Assembly (NCBI RefSeq): GCF_030409685.1
Contig: NZ_JAUFQJ010000024.1
Location: forward strand, 124,001 to 188,000
Reading direction: 5' to 3'
Source: Ferruginibacter paludis
Lineage (GTDB): Bacteria > Bacteroidota > Bacteroidia > Chitinophagales > Chitinophagaceae
DNA length: 64,000 bases
The position numbers and the translations under genes were made by a program. Of the stretch, positions 18,001-26,079 are shown piece by piece. The notes below the pieces were generated by a model. That model was not told where the DNA came from. It saw only the letters and a program-made list of their open reading frames with translations, and made no database searches. Every line of letters starts with the position of its first letter. Position 1 is the stretch's first letter.

Positions 18001-19093
18001 TGTAATTGGGTGAACTAAAAGTTGTTGAGTTGGATGTTGTACCTCCATTTGCTTCTCTTCGTATAATGGATACCGTACCTGCTGGTGTTACGCCCCCATT
18101 GTTTAACCCAATGGTATAAGCAGTTCCCGTAGCAGATTGCGCAATATGCCAATACCGGCTACCAAACCTGGCAGTACTTATATTCGCCGGAACAGTTCCC
18201 GGATAGGCACTTTCAAATTGCTCAATGGTGACTGTTTTTGTTCCCGGTGCCGCGGCATAAGTAAAAATAACGGGCCTATAATTACCTCCTTTGCCTATTG
18301 GAAATGTTGTTGCCGCCGTGGTAGTGATAACTCTCGCCAGTTTCCCATCTATATAGCTCGCGCTACTACCTCCGCTAATACTACCCGCAACTGTGAGTAC
18401 ATTCGCGCCTGTTGTAATAATCCCGCTGGTTAATGTAAGCGTTCCATTAACAGTTAATGTTAATGATAAAGTTTTTGTTCCTCCACCGGAAAAAGTACAA
18501 TTATTTACAGTAGATGGTAATCCGGTTGTAGATTGCCCTGTGCCGTTAAATTCATAATTAGAAGTTGCCGGCAATGTTACAGTAGATTTATTGCCAACTG
18601 CGGCAATTGTGCAGCTCGTTCCCAAAACACCTGCCGTATTTTTAGTTTTTAGAAGTCCGGAGGTTCCTAAGGCAAATGTGGTTGACCCATTACCTCCTCC
18701 ATTTGATAATGTCAACTGACTACTTCCTGCAATGGAAAATACGATTGTTCCATTAACAGTTACTGTAGTATTTATATTATTTGCTGGATTATTTGCTATT
18801 TGCATCAAACCATCTACCTGTAACGTACCTGCCAAAGTGGTAGATGTTCCATTTGCAAAAACAGCACTTTGAGTACTTAATATAACCCATGTATCACCGG
18901 CATTTGTAAACACAGAAGCAGCGGTACCTCCCCCTCCTCCAGTATTATCAGTTGTCCAATTCGTTACAATGTTTGCAGTAGCCTGGTTGGCTGTTTTTAG
19001 ATAGTAAGTGGTTTGGGCTCTACCCGGAAAACTCAAAAAGGTAAAGCTCAGTATTAGTAAAGTTTTTACAGTAAGAATAGAATTATTCTTCAT
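15008..19093 (-). CDS. Large surface protein with YDG/MBG repeats and T9SS sorting domain
   Basis: A 1361-residue secreted protein. The signal peptide (TLLILSFTFLSFPGRAQ) is followed by a Thr/Asn/Gly-rich beta-helix-like region (residues about 30-380). Next come a YDG-type repeat (ITGVTVGNRPYNGT, about 388), an MBG-like repeat (ITATGASKVYGQTF, about 468) and another YDG repeat (ITGISVNNKQYDGT, about 561). A region from about 780 (RAWRLLTIPVTGQTIREAWAG) is shared with the paralogue at 19699. The last 90 residues (YPTLITNKQFTLSL to the end) form a T9SS type A sorting domain. It is probably an adhesin or matrix protein attached to the outer membrane. No enzyme motif was seen. Confidence 0.88.
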   Translation of the reverse strand: MKNNSILTVKTLLILSFTFLSFPGRAQTTYYLKTANQATANIVTNWTTDNTGGGGGTAASVFTNAGDTWVILSTQSAVFANGTSTTLAGTLQVDGLMQIANNPANNINTTVTVNGTIVFSIAGSSQLTLSNGGGNGSTTFALGTSGLLKTKNTAGVLGTSCTIAAVGNKSTVTLPATSNYEFNGTGQSTTGLPSTVNNCTFSGGGTKTLSLTLTVNGTLTLTSGIITTGANVLTVAGSISGGSSASYIDGKLARVITTTAATTFPIGKGGNYRPVIFTYAAAPGTKTVTIEQFESAYPGTVPANISTARFGSRYWHIAQSATGTAYTIGLNNGGVTPAGTVSIIRREANGGTTSNSTTFSSPNYSNATSFSTTNASNDLGLGETGIPLTITGVTVGNRPYNGTAVATLITGSAALSGVVSGDVVTLNSAGATGTFADKNVGTGKTVSTTGFAISGANATAYTLSQPTTTANITTAALSITATGASKVYGQTFPVGAGSTAFTSTGLQNGETIGSITIASTGAVSTAPATNYLIVPSAATGGTFTASNYTITYTNGVLSVTKAPLTITGISVNNKQYDGTTTASLTGTAAYAGLQNSESFAVTGTPVANFNNANVGTGKPVTVIGYTAPSTNYTISQPIGLTADIIAQAIAVADFHSRQSGSFKDPNTWEYNPDGTWVTATQAPLSTNKVDIINGHAIVLDSNFTVGTGKTFTISSGTLDIDPTHMIDVAAGGTLDFNGQLVTIKSDATGTGAIGTIAATATLSGATNVTAERFIGNNNKRAWRLLTIPVTGQTIREAWAGAPANPDATPTNLEIPGTGTLITGPGYSDGTAAASAGFDWFTGLSAATTSSIRSYNATSNGWPSATNTPAPNSLPAEQGYMLYVRGDRTIADASSSGTTTLRPNGTLNQGNKTITIANAFAVVGNPYAASIDLDAVYNNTGNSAVINRNFWVWDASQGTSGAYRVLSWNGASYDLGGGIADGTPYLTVNSGQAFFVQQNGGVTLTIQESNKTSVTPQALFRPMSPTGTGVSKLGIKLFEAVGNTLGREADGALARYNDIYNVAPTETFDAVKLNSFNENISLVRNNRYLSIESRPFPTQSDTLFVPFWNLKVRDYALSIASGNFAGINQTAVLIDRFTNTQKVIDLGNATITYPFSITSNPASSSLNRFLIVLSPSAPLAVKFTKINALPAGNNILVDWSVGSEEGIKNYEVEKSTDGVQFNKMGTILAKGLTKGANYQWADGQVAEGNNYYRIRGNEESGTFGYSSVVVVQWKEKKGIQVYPTLITNKQFTLSLSNQPRGNYIVSLTDASGQQVFVKTITNAGGSSKYVIMLNKAAAAAGVYNLSVSNGTGIKQNFRIAFN

Positions 19094-19698
19094 AAGTAAT
19101 TTTTATAAGGGTAATGGTTTATTAATAATTTACTTACATGCTGTAAATGGAAAATGAATAAAGATTTCGCAATCATACAATTTTTAAAACCGGTACAACG
19201 AATGGATTAAATATTTATTTGCTATTATAGTAAAATTATTACGTAACAATAGCGAAAGTATTACAATTAACAGGATTTGCAGGTATTTTTTCCGGGAAAA
19301 TATATTTTGAGATAATACTGATACGGCCTGGCAGGCTCCGCAGTTTTCCTTTTTTAGACAGATAAAGCAAAAAATGAAATATTGGTGTTGAATAGTTTCG
19401 GAAGAAGATGGCGAATGGTGAAGAAAGCCCGCATAAATGAGTTAGATAAACTACTAATAAATAAAAAGGAGGCTATCTCAAAAATATGAGTAGCCTCCTT
19501 TTCTAATTTCGTCCCACAAACCGGGGAGCTTATCTATATTATTTTATTCTCAAAGGTTACATGTTTGTTTCAACTAGTATTTTAAAAGTTCAAAAAATAC
19601 ACCTTACGGTTTCATACTGTTTACGCTGCCCTTTGCCTTGAAAAAGGCTGCTTAGTTGTTTATAACTGACTTTGCCTGATAGAGCAGCTTCCTGTTTG
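19094..19698. other. 605-bp intergenic region between two T9SS genes
   Basis: No gene is supported. It contains the terminator at 19464-19503 and, nearer 19093, the AT-rich upstream region of the 15008-19093 gene. I did not find a TAnnTTTG box at a convincing position. The two paralogous genes therefore look separately transcribed. Confidence 0.5.
19464..19503 (-). terminator. Intrinsic terminator of the 19699-22572 gene
   Basis: Inverted repeat with arms AAAAGGAGGCTA and TAGCCTCCTTTT, extended after a one-base bulge by CTCA/TGAG, around a small AT loop. On the minus strand the stem is followed by a run of T. It lies about 195 nt after the stop of the 957-residue T9SS gene, which is transcribed toward it. 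Confidence 0.82.
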
Positions 19699-22572
19699 CT
19701 AATTTTTAATCAGTACCCTAAAGTTTTGCAGGCTTCCGTCGTTACCCGTTACCGTTAAATGATAAATGCCTGCACTGACTGCTTTTTGAAAACGGATCAC
19801 CCGGGCGCTGTTACCACCTGCATTACTGATTGTTGTACTAAACACCTGCTGGCCAGATAAATTGGTAAGGGCAATATTGTAATCGCCCGCTGTTGCACCG
19901 TTTAAAGCTATGGTAAATTGCTGGTTGTTAATTAAAGTGGGCGTAACCTGTATCCCTTTTTTCCCGTTTAGCTGTACTACCGCAATGCCGCTATAATACA
20001 TTTTTCCACTTTCATCGTTACTTTTGATCCGGTAGAAATTATTTCCTTTAACAGGGGCATTATCCGTTACAATATAATTGCCACCTTTGGCCGCGTTCAT
20101 TGCCTGTACACTGTTTATTTTGCTGAAGTGTATGCCGTCTGTACTCTTTTCAATATCATATTTTAAAATTCCAGCTTCACTGGCATTACTCCACTCTATT
20201 TGTATGTCACTCCCCCTTGGTATGGCATTTATCCGGGTAAATGTAACCGGTAACACCCCAGATTGGGCAGGGGCCATTATAATAATGAACCTATTCAGGC
20301 TGCTGCTCGCAGGGTCGTTTGTAATACTAAAGGGATAAATAATAGTACCCCCGTTCATATCTATCAGTTTTCTGGTATTGGTAAAAGCATCAAAAAGCGA
20401 AGCGGACTGGTTAAGTCCTGTAAAGAGGCTACTGGTAACAGTAAGGGCATAGTCACGCTTGGTTAAGCCCCAAAAAGGCATAAACAAGGTATCATTCGAT
20501 GTGGGAAAAGGGCGGCTCTCTATGCTAAGATACCGGCCACTTCTTACCAGGCTGAGGTTTTCATTAAAATTATTCAGTTTAGGCGCATCATAGGTTTCAA
20601 ACGGCGAAACACTATATATATCGTTGTACCTTGCCAGTACGCCATCACTTTCTGTACCAAGCGTGCTGCCTGTTGCCTGGTACAACTTGACGCCGATTTT
20701 ACTTACCCCTGTCGAACCCATTGGTCTGAACACGGAGGCTGGAGTTGCAGTGCTTTTATTACTCTCACTGATAGTAATGCTTCCGGTATTGTTCTTTTCA
20801 ACAAAAAAGGCTTGCCCGGAATTAACCACAAGGTAATCGGCGACATTGCCTGATCCGCCTGTCATATCATACGAACTGCTATTCCATGTGAGCGAACGAT
20901 AACCCCCACTTGTTCCAAGGGTAGCATCCCAAATCCAAAAATTATGATTTATTACAGCACTGTTACCGCTGTTATTATAGACTGATTCTAAATCGATGGG
21001 ACATGCATAGGGGTTACCAATTACCGTATATGTGTCATTTACAGGGATTGTCTGTGTCCCTTGTTTCAAGGTTCCAGTCGGGTTCAATGTGGCATACCCT
21101 GAATCAGTTACTGTTGCAACAGTCCTGTCTCCCCGTACATAAAGCATATAACCCTGTTTATCCGGCACAGTTAAGGTACTAGGCGTATTAGTAGCACTGG
21201 CCCAGGCTTTTGAAGCAGTATAATACCGGATAGAAGAAGTAGTATTTGTTCCTAAACCTGTAAACCAGTCATATCCGGCGGCAGCAGCCAGGTTGCCATC
21301 GGCATAGCCATGTCCGGTTATTAACGTACCATATCCTTGGCTTTCACCTGTCGGAGCACTAGGATTTGCATTTGCTCCGGCCCAGGCCTGGCGTATAGTT
21401 TGACCGGTTACAGGTATCGACAATAATCGCCATCCTCTTGAACCAACGCTATATTGATTTCTGTCCATGTAACGCTGAACCGATACATTTGTAGCGTTTG
21501 TTAAGGTCCCTTTAATTTCTCCCATATAAGCGGTGCCGCTGATATCACTGTTTAATATCAACGATTGGCCATTCAGATCCAAGTTATCAGAAGACGATCC
21601 AAAAATAATTCCATTGTAAATAGTCAGTTTTGTAAACAAAGTGGTTGTGACTGTTCCTGCATGACTAAGCGTAAGTGTATTGAGTGTTTCCTGTCCGGCC
21701 GCAAAATACAGGGTTTCGGAATTAGACCCTCCCAGAATTAATTTACTTGATGCATTGCCGGCTAGAAATCCTGCAGTTCTTGTAATGCCTGCATTTGCGT
21801 ATAGTGTTCCTGAACTAAGATTTAGAATACCGCTATTGAGTGCTATGATACCATTTGCATAAAGAGTACCTGAGCCTAGATTCAAATTCCCCCCGTCAAG
21901 ATTGATTCCTCCGCTTATGGTGACCCCCGATCCAAGATAGGTATATCCACCTGAAATTTCCATCGAACTCAGGTTGGCACTGGTTGGCACTAGATTAAGT
22001 ATACCAAGATCGGATTTAAAGAGTCCTCCCGTTCCACTTACTATTCCACTGATTTTAAAACTGGCCCCACTAGCAGGTGCAAAAGTCACGTCGGCTCCCA
22101 ACACTAAAGGACAGGAGATTTCAGCCATTCCCGAAGTTGCTGTTGTTGAAACAGATCCTATATGTAGTGCCGCAGCCCCGCTTATAGTTGCACCATCGGC
22201 AATCGACACAATTCTTGCACAGTAAGCGTCCACTGTAAGTATAGGGTACCGGGGTCCATTTGGAAAAATAACAGAGTCAGTAATTGTCGGATAATTTGTA
22301 CTCGGAGTCCAGTTGGTTTTGGTGAACCAGTCACTACTTGTGTTTCCATTCCAGGTGTAAGTAGTTTGCGCTCCTGCATATTGAAAAAATACAACAATGA
22401 AACAAATTAAGAGCGTCGCCCTTAATTTAAAGGGCCACAAAAAATGTTTCTGTTTGAAAAGTTCAGAAGATTGATTTTTGTTGGTACGCTGGTTATAAAA
22501 ACTTACAGACGATGCAGGGGTTGCGAGATTTCCTCCCCGATGGGGGAGAATCAAAGGTAGATGGGTTTGCAT
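19699..22572 (-). CDS. T9SS-sorted surface protein, paralogue of the neighbouring gene
   Basis: The frame from the ATG at 22572 encodes 957 residues. The first 47 are not signal-like; the hydrophobic stretch LRATLLICFIVVFFQYAGAQ (about 48-68) is the real signal peptide, so a TTG start nearer 22480 may be used. Residues about 90-350 hold Leu/Ser/Gly-rich repeats (LNLSSGTLYANAGI type), like a beta-helix. From about 367 (RGWRLLSIPVTGQTIRQAWAG) to the end it aligns by eye with the 1361-residue neighbour, including WFTGLG/TTSSIR and GYMLYVRGDRT. It ends in a T9SS sorting domain (VTPTLINNQQFTIAL onward). It is probably exposed on the cell surface; binding partner unknown. Confidence 0.87.
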   Translation of the reverse strand: MQTHLPLILPHRGGNLATPASSVSFYNQRTNKNQSSELFKQKHFLWPFKLRATLLICFIVVFFQYAGAQTTYTWNGNTSSDWFTKTNWTPSTNYPTITDSVIFPNGPRYPILTVDAYCARIVSIADGATISGAAALHIGSVSTTATSGMAEISCPLVLGADVTFAPASGASFKISGIVSGTGGLFKSDLGILNLVPTSANLSSMEISGGYTYLGSGVTISGGINLDGGNLNLGSGTLYANGIIALNSGILNLSSGTLYANAGITRTAGFLAGNASSKLILGGSNSETLYFAAGQETLNTLTLSHAGTVTTTLFTKLTIYNGIIFGSSSDNLDLNGQSLILNSDISGTAYMGEIKGTLTNATNVSVQRYMDRNQYSVGSRGWRLLSIPVTGQTIRQAWAGANANPSAPTGESQGYGTLITGHGYADGNLAAAAGYDWFTGLGTNTTSSIRYYTASKAWASATNTPSTLTVPDKQGYMLYVRGDRTVATVTDSGYATLNPTGTLKQGTQTIPVNDTYTVIGNPYACPIDLESVYNNSGNSAVINHNFWIWDATLGTSGGYRSLTWNSSSYDMTGGSGNVADYLVVNSGQAFFVEKNNTGSITISESNKSTATPASVFRPMGSTGVSKIGVKLYQATGSTLGTESDGVLARYNDIYSVSPFETYDAPKLNNFNENLSLVRSGRYLSIESRPFPTSNDTLFMPFWGLTKRDYALTVTSSLFTGLNQSASLFDAFTNTRKLIDMNGGTIIYPFSITNDPASSSLNRFIIIMAPAQSGVLPVTFTRINAIPRGSDIQIEWSNASEAGILKYDIEKSTDGIHFSKINSVQAMNAAKGGNYIVTDNAPVKGNNFYRIKSNDESGKMYYSGIAVVQLNGKKGIQVTPTLINNQQFTIALNGATAGDYNIALTNLSGQQVFSTTISNAGGNSARVIRFQKAVSAGIYHLTVTGNDGSLQNFRVLIKN

Positions 22573-22618
22573 GAACTAGTTTGGATTTAGTGGATTTTAC
22601 AAGGATATTTTGATTGAT

Positions 22619-22656
22619 AAATCTGGCCCAACTGCGTACACCTTTGGGCCGGATTT
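22619..22656 (-). promoter_or_regulatory. Hairpin in the upstream region of the 957-residue T9SS gene
   Basis: Arms AAATCTGGCCCAA (22619-22631) and TTGGGCCGGATTT (22644-22656) pair at 12 of 13 positions around a 12-nt loop. It ends 47 nt before the start of the minus-strand gene. It may be an mRNA leader structure or an operator; no T-run follows, so termination is unlikely. Confidence 0.45.
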
Positions 22657-22928
22657 AATGAGGTAAAAGTATGCAACTGGACAAGTAAATTATATAGCCG
22701 GATGACGATGCTTTTATAAGACTATGCCTATAAAGGCGATAGATTTTTTTCTACTATTGACTGGTAAAATAATGCAGCCCTGTAGATGAATACCTATAAC
22801 ACTGATTAGGAGTAAATTAAGCCCAGGAAAATTAAATACATCTTGATTCAGCCTGCCTGCGAGAAAAACACCGGCGGTTTGAGCATGTGGTGAAAAGCTT
22901 AATAACAACTGGTTTACTGTTCAAATAA

Positions 22929-22956
22929 AAACGTCCTTCATCAAAGAAGAACGTTT
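22929..22956 (-). terminator. Displaced original terminator of tRNA-Ser
   Basis: Arms AAACGTCCTTC and GAAGAACGTTT (10 of 11 paired, 6-nt loop). On the minus strand the stem is followed by TTTTATTTG. It lies 38 bp beyond the left att copy, on the side that was downstream of tRNA-Ser before insertion. No minus-strand gene now ends here, which supports its origin as the tRNA terminator. Confidence 0.62.
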
Positions 22957-22994
22957 AATCAAAACAATTACCGGCTTAAGTACATATTTTTTAT

Positions 22995-23016
22995 GCGGAG
23001 AGTAAGAGATTCGAAC
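22995..23016. repeat. Left attachment site core (attL)
   Basis: Identical over 22 bp to 40624-40645. It begins GCGGAGAGTAAGAGATTCG and corresponds to the acceptor stem, T-stem and T-loop of tRNA-Ser read in reverse complement. The sequence diverges directly after the final AAC. The rest of a tRNA is absent here, as expected for the copy left by integration at a tRNA 3' end. Confidence 0.9.
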
Positions 23017-23124
23017 CTTTGTTTGTCATTATTCCTAAACTTTATTTCTAGTACCTGCAGAGTACTGCTAATGTTATGTTTCTGAAAAAGGCAACAAACA
23101 AAAGCAAACCTTTAATACATTTTA

Positions 23125-23146
23125 TTTGCTACCTATTTTGCTACCT
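23125..23146. repeat. Left pair of integrase arm-type repeats
   Basis: TTTGCTACCT occurs at 23125-23134 and again at 23137-23146, exactly 12 bp apart. The right end of the element has the same pair, in the same orientation and with the same 12-bp spacing (40547-40568). Paired short repeats at both ends of a tyrosine-recombinase element are typical of arm-binding sites for the integrase N-terminal domain. The left pair starts 108 bp inside the core. Confidence 0.65.
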
Positions 23147-23168
23147 GCTTTAATTGTCTGTATATTTG
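23137..23168 (+). promoter_or_regulatory. Integrase promoter overlapping an arm site
   Basis: TTTG at 23137-23140 and TATATTTG at 23161-23168 are separated by 20 bp, a good match to the Bacteroidota -33/-7 consensus. The integrase ATG follows 23 nt later. The -33 box is the first four bases of the second arm repeat, so integrase bound there should block its own transcription. Confidence 0.7.
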
Positions 23169-23191
23169 AACTAAGTTAAAATGTCAAATTT

Positions 23192-24499
23192 ATGGGGACC
23201 ATCCGCTTCGTATTACGGAAAGACAAACCGAATAAAGATAATTTTTCCCCGATCGAATTAATTTATCAACTTTCTGGCAGGCGCAAATATTTCCGAACAA
23301 AAGAGAAGCTTTTTTCATTCAATTGGAATGAAAAAGAACAGCGAGCAGTTTATTTAGATAAAAAGGAAGTAAAGAAATTACTGCCGGCAATTGACCTTCA
23401 ACTATTGCCTAGCGCTAAAGAAATTGCCCAGGTAAATGATAACCTTGCCTCTTTAAAGAAGGAAATTGCTGATATAGAAAGGCGCTTTGAATTAAACAAG
23501 GTCGTTTACTCAGTAGAAATGTTAGTTGAAGAATTAAAACATAGCCATGGTCCCGCAACAAAATCTGAGGCGCCCAACAACCAAGTTTTTGATTTCATTG
23601 ATAAATATATATTGGACAACAAAGACAGCCGTGAGCCCGGTAGCATGTCTGTATATAAATCGGTAAAAAATCATCTGCAGAATTTCCAAATTGAAAAGAA
23701 AAAAAAAGTAACATTTGATAAAATAGATTATTCTTTCTTTTTAGAGTTTCAAAACTATCTTATTAACGTCCGCAACCAACGAATTCCAAACGGGTTGGGT
23801 AATGTTACGATTGCAAAACTCCTTTCTACGGTAAAGACTTTTTTAAATTATGCTAAAATGCATGGCATAGAAGTTTCAAATAAGTACAAGGACTTTACAA
23901 TCAAAAAAGAAAATCTGGAAGTTATTGCATTGACAAATGATGAGTTTGAAACGTTATTTAATTTTGACTTTTCAGAAAATAAAAGGCTTGGCCAGGTTAG
24001 GGATGTATTTTGTTTTTCTTGTGCTACTGGCTTAAGATACTCAGACCTTGCTCAACTAAAACGGGAGCATATAAAAAAAGATGAGATACGATTAACTGTA
24101 ACTAAAACAAAACAAAATCTATCTATTCCATTAAATCCATATTCTGACGCAATATTGGCCAAGTACTCCAAATTCCATAAACCATTACCTGTTATTTCTA
24201 ATCAAAAGATGAATGATTATTTGAAAGAATTATGTGAACTGGCAAAGATTGATGAGCCGGTGCAAATTGTTCGCTTTCGAGGTTCAAAAAGAGAAGAAAT
24301 TTCTCATCCAAAATATGAATTAATAAGCGTGCACACTGGCCGTAAAACATTTTGCACATTGTCTTTAGAAAAAGGAATGAGCGCCGAAGAAACGATGCAA
24401 ATTAGCGGCCATCGCGACTACGCCAGTTTTAAGCGCTATATCAATATAACAGAACAGCGAAGCAAGATTGTAATGAAAAAAGCCTGGGGGGAGATTTAA
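23192..24499 (+). CDS. int: Tyrosine recombinase / site-specific integrase
   Basis: A 435-residue protein of the large Bacteroidota integrase family. The N-terminal arm-binding domain (RFVLRKDKPNKDNFSPIELIYQLSGRRKYFRT) is followed by a SAM-like core-binding domain (about residues 125-235) and the catalytic domain. Catalytic residues are visible: R282 in GLRYSDL, the beta-hairpin lysine in TVTKTKQNLSIPL, H381 and R384 in VHTGRKTF, H407 in SGHRDY, and the nucleophile Y416 in FKRYINI. All are intact, so the enzyme should be active. It sits at the left end of the element, reading inward, and presumably recombines the tRNA-Ser att sites. Confidence 0.95.
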   Translation: MGTIRFVLRKDKPNKDNFSPIELIYQLSGRRKYFRTKEKLFSFNWNEKEQRAVYLDKKEVKKLLPAIDLQLLPSAKEIAQVNDNLASLKKEIADIERRFELNKVVYSVEMLVEELKHSHGPATKSEAPNNQVFDFIDKYILDNKDSREPGSMSVYKSVKNHLQNFQIEKKKKVTFDKIDYSFFLEFQNYLINVRNQRIPNGLGNVTIAKLLSTVKTFLNYAKMHGIEVSNKYKDFTIKKENLEVIALTNDEFETLFNFDFSENKRLGQVRDVFCFSCATGLRYSDLAQLKREHIKKDEIRLTVTKTKQNLSIPLNPYSDAILAKYSKFHKPLPVISNQKMNDYLKELCELAKIDEPVQIVRFRGSKREEISHPKYELISVHTGRKTFCTLSLEKGMSAEETMQISGHRDYASFKRYINITEQRSKIVMKKAWGEI

Positions 24500-24537
24500 A
24501 AATCAAAATTAAAAGCTGTATAAATTAAGAGCCAGTT

Positions 24538-25680
24538 ATGGAAATTGAAACTTTATTTCAAAAGTCTGTAGAGAAATTAACCGACAAAGAATACATCTTT
24601 CTTGTCAAAAAATTTGATGAGTGCGATGAAGTAATTGATCAACTTGAAATGCTTTACTCCATGCGGTCACTTCCAATTGAAGGAATTTATCGTACTACCA
24701 GAATGATAAATGGCACTGAATATACTTTTGGAGTAACACCCGATTTGAGTGCTGATCTCTTTATTGAAGGAAATGTGTTTGTGGAAATGTTCAAACACGA
24801 ATATATTTTGGCCCATGAACAGGCTTTAGTCGATGAAATAATAATACCAGAATGGCTAACCGTTCAAAGAAAAATAGATGCAATAAAGAAAAGAATTTCT
24901 CAATCACTAGAATTAATTGAAATTGGGAAAAACCTGGGTTCAGCTCACCATAAAAAGTATCAGTTTTATTGTTATGGATACGAGTGTGAAAAATCAGTAA
25001 GCCCTTTTTTTAACGAGTATCAATTGAACAACAATTGGAGCTCTTATTGTACTAAGTATGGTTTTGATGTATCAATATTTATAGATACCGTGGAGGGCGC
25101 TAATATAGCTATTTTAGAACAATCTTATTGTGAATGGATTAATAGATTAAATGGAGTTGCTGACTGGCCGGGCTGGTTTTTAAAACAACTTGAAATCAAA
25201 AGTTTAACCATACCGAAAACAAATAAGCCAATTAATAACAGACAAGATGAGATTATACAAGCCGCGAATATTAATATAGATTTAATCAAAAAAAATAAAA
25301 AGCCGAAGAGTAATAAAATCGATTATTCAAATCTTACTCTAAAAGATGTTTGGTTAAATAAAACTGAAGGGCACTATACTCAACGAATAACTGGCCTCTC
25401 CGAAAAAGACGAAGACCTGGAAATAACCTGCATTATTACAGATCAGGACAAAAACCTTCAATGGAATGGTGAGCAAAAGCATCTACGAGCAATGATTTGG
25501 GCCGCTAAAGAACTAGGTTTTATTGATCGGCGATTAGGCGGAGAAAATACCAGGATTATTTTAAACAATACTTTCAAAAATCTCGATATCCCCGCCGGGT
25601 CATTTGGCCAATTTACCAACACAAAAATTGGCATAGTAAAAAAAGAAATAAGAGATAGCCTATTTTATTTATTAAAATAA
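24538..25680 (+). CDS. Uncharacterised element protein, possibly regulatory (RteC-like architecture)
   Basis: A 380-residue soluble protein, 38 nt after the integrase and in the same direction. The N-terminal 240 residues are mostly helical and rich in Glu, Tyr and Cys; a Lys-rich linker (KKNKKPKSNK) leads to a C-terminal domain with LRAMIWAAKELGFIDRRLGGENTRIILNNTF. Position next to the integrase and length recall RteC-type regulators and other unnamed proteins of Bacteroidota mobile elements, but I cannot assign it to a family with confidence. No catalytic motif is visible. Confidence 0.75.
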   Translation: MEIETLFQKSVEKLTDKEYIFLVKKFDECDEVIDQLEMLYSMRSLPIEGIYRTTRMINGTEYTFGVTPDLSADLFIEGNVFVEMFKHEYILAHEQALVDEIIIPEWLTVQRKIDAIKKRISQSLELIEIGKNLGSAHHKKYQFYCYGYECEKSVSPFFNEYQLNNNWSSYCTKYGFDVSIFIDTVEGANIAILEQSYCEWINRLNGVADWPGWFLKQLEIKSLTIPKTNKPINNRQDEIIQAANINIDLIKKNKKPKSNKIDYSNLTLKDVWLNKTEGHYTQRITGLSEKDEDLEITCIITDQDKNLQWNGEQKHLRAMIWAAKELGFIDRRLGGENTRIILNNTFKNLDIPAGSFGQFTNTKIGIVKKEIRDSLFYLLK

Positions 25681-25684
25681 AGTG

Positions 25685-25711
25685 CCTAGTTTACCTATTT
25701 TACCTACAATA
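25685..25711. repeat. Three 9-bp CCTA repeats before the HTH gene
   Basis: CCTA occurs at 25685, 25694 and 25703, exactly 9 bp apart (CCTAGTTTA, CCTATTTTA, CCTACAATA), followed by TAGGC, the reverse complement of the first GCCTA. The cluster lies in the 99-bp gap between the 24538 gene and the HTH protein. It could be an operator or a short iteron-like site; three copies are too few for a firm call. Confidence 0.4.
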
Positions 25712-25779
25712 TAGGCAGTTTGACATTTTATCAATTTTGCAATAGCCACCTTTATTGAGCAATCAATAAAAAGGTTATT

Positions 25780-26079
25780 ATGGCAGGCAGCAATACAACA
25801 ACTTCACAACGAAATGGCCTAATTACGTTTCAAATCAACTTAGATGTTGATCAATTACGGTCTATCATTAGAGAGGAACTACAAGCGGCTGGTACGGTTT
25901 CCTGTAACCCTTCCACAAACTCAGACAAGCCTATTACAACTAAAGAGCTGTGTGAGCATTTGCGCTTAAGCAAACCTACTATTTTACGGTACCGCCGTAA
26001 AAACAAAATTCCATTCTTCTATATTGGCAGCGCCATACGATTCAATTTACAGGACGTAAAAAAATCTCTGGAAAAATAA
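25780..26079 (+). CDS. Excisionase-like helix-turn-helix protein
   Basis: A 99-residue protein. After an N-terminal helical segment (INLDVDQLRSIIREEL) comes an HTH_17/excisionase-type winged helix: PITTKELCEHLRLSKPTILRYRRKNKIPFFYIGSAIRFNLQDVKKSLEK. Such proteins in Bacteroidota elements act as excisionases or local regulators. Its stop codon overlaps the start of the next gene by one base (TAATG), so the two are translationally coupled. That pairing hints at a role near the element's replication or excision step. Confidence 0.82.
   Translation: MAGSNTTTSQRNGLITFQINLDVDQLRSIIREELQAAGTVSCNPSTNSDKPITTKELCEHLRLSKPTILRYRRKNKIPFFYIGSAIRFNLQDVKKSLEK

Larger units (their letters stand above)
22573..22994. 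other. Intergenic region left of the integrated element
   Basis: No gene is supported; a 64-codon minus-strand frame at 22714-22908 has no protein-like features. Two structures are visible: a hairpin at 22619-22656 in the upstream region of the T9SS gene, and a terminator at 22929-22956 that probably belonged to tRNA-Ser before the element inserted. This is host DNA that once adjoined the 3' end of the tRNA gene. Confidence 0.55.

Noticed and set aside
16300..18450. Repeated DNA inside the 1361-residue gene as a possible CRISPR or tandem array
   Set aside because: The repeats follow protein domains (YDG/MBG) with different codons and no constant repeat-spacer pattern. The plus-strand frames there (16323-16925 and 18137-18433) are shadows.
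22714..22908. A 64-codon minus-strand frame left of the element
   Set aside because: No coding character beyond an open frame, and no start signal; it lies in the host intergenic region.
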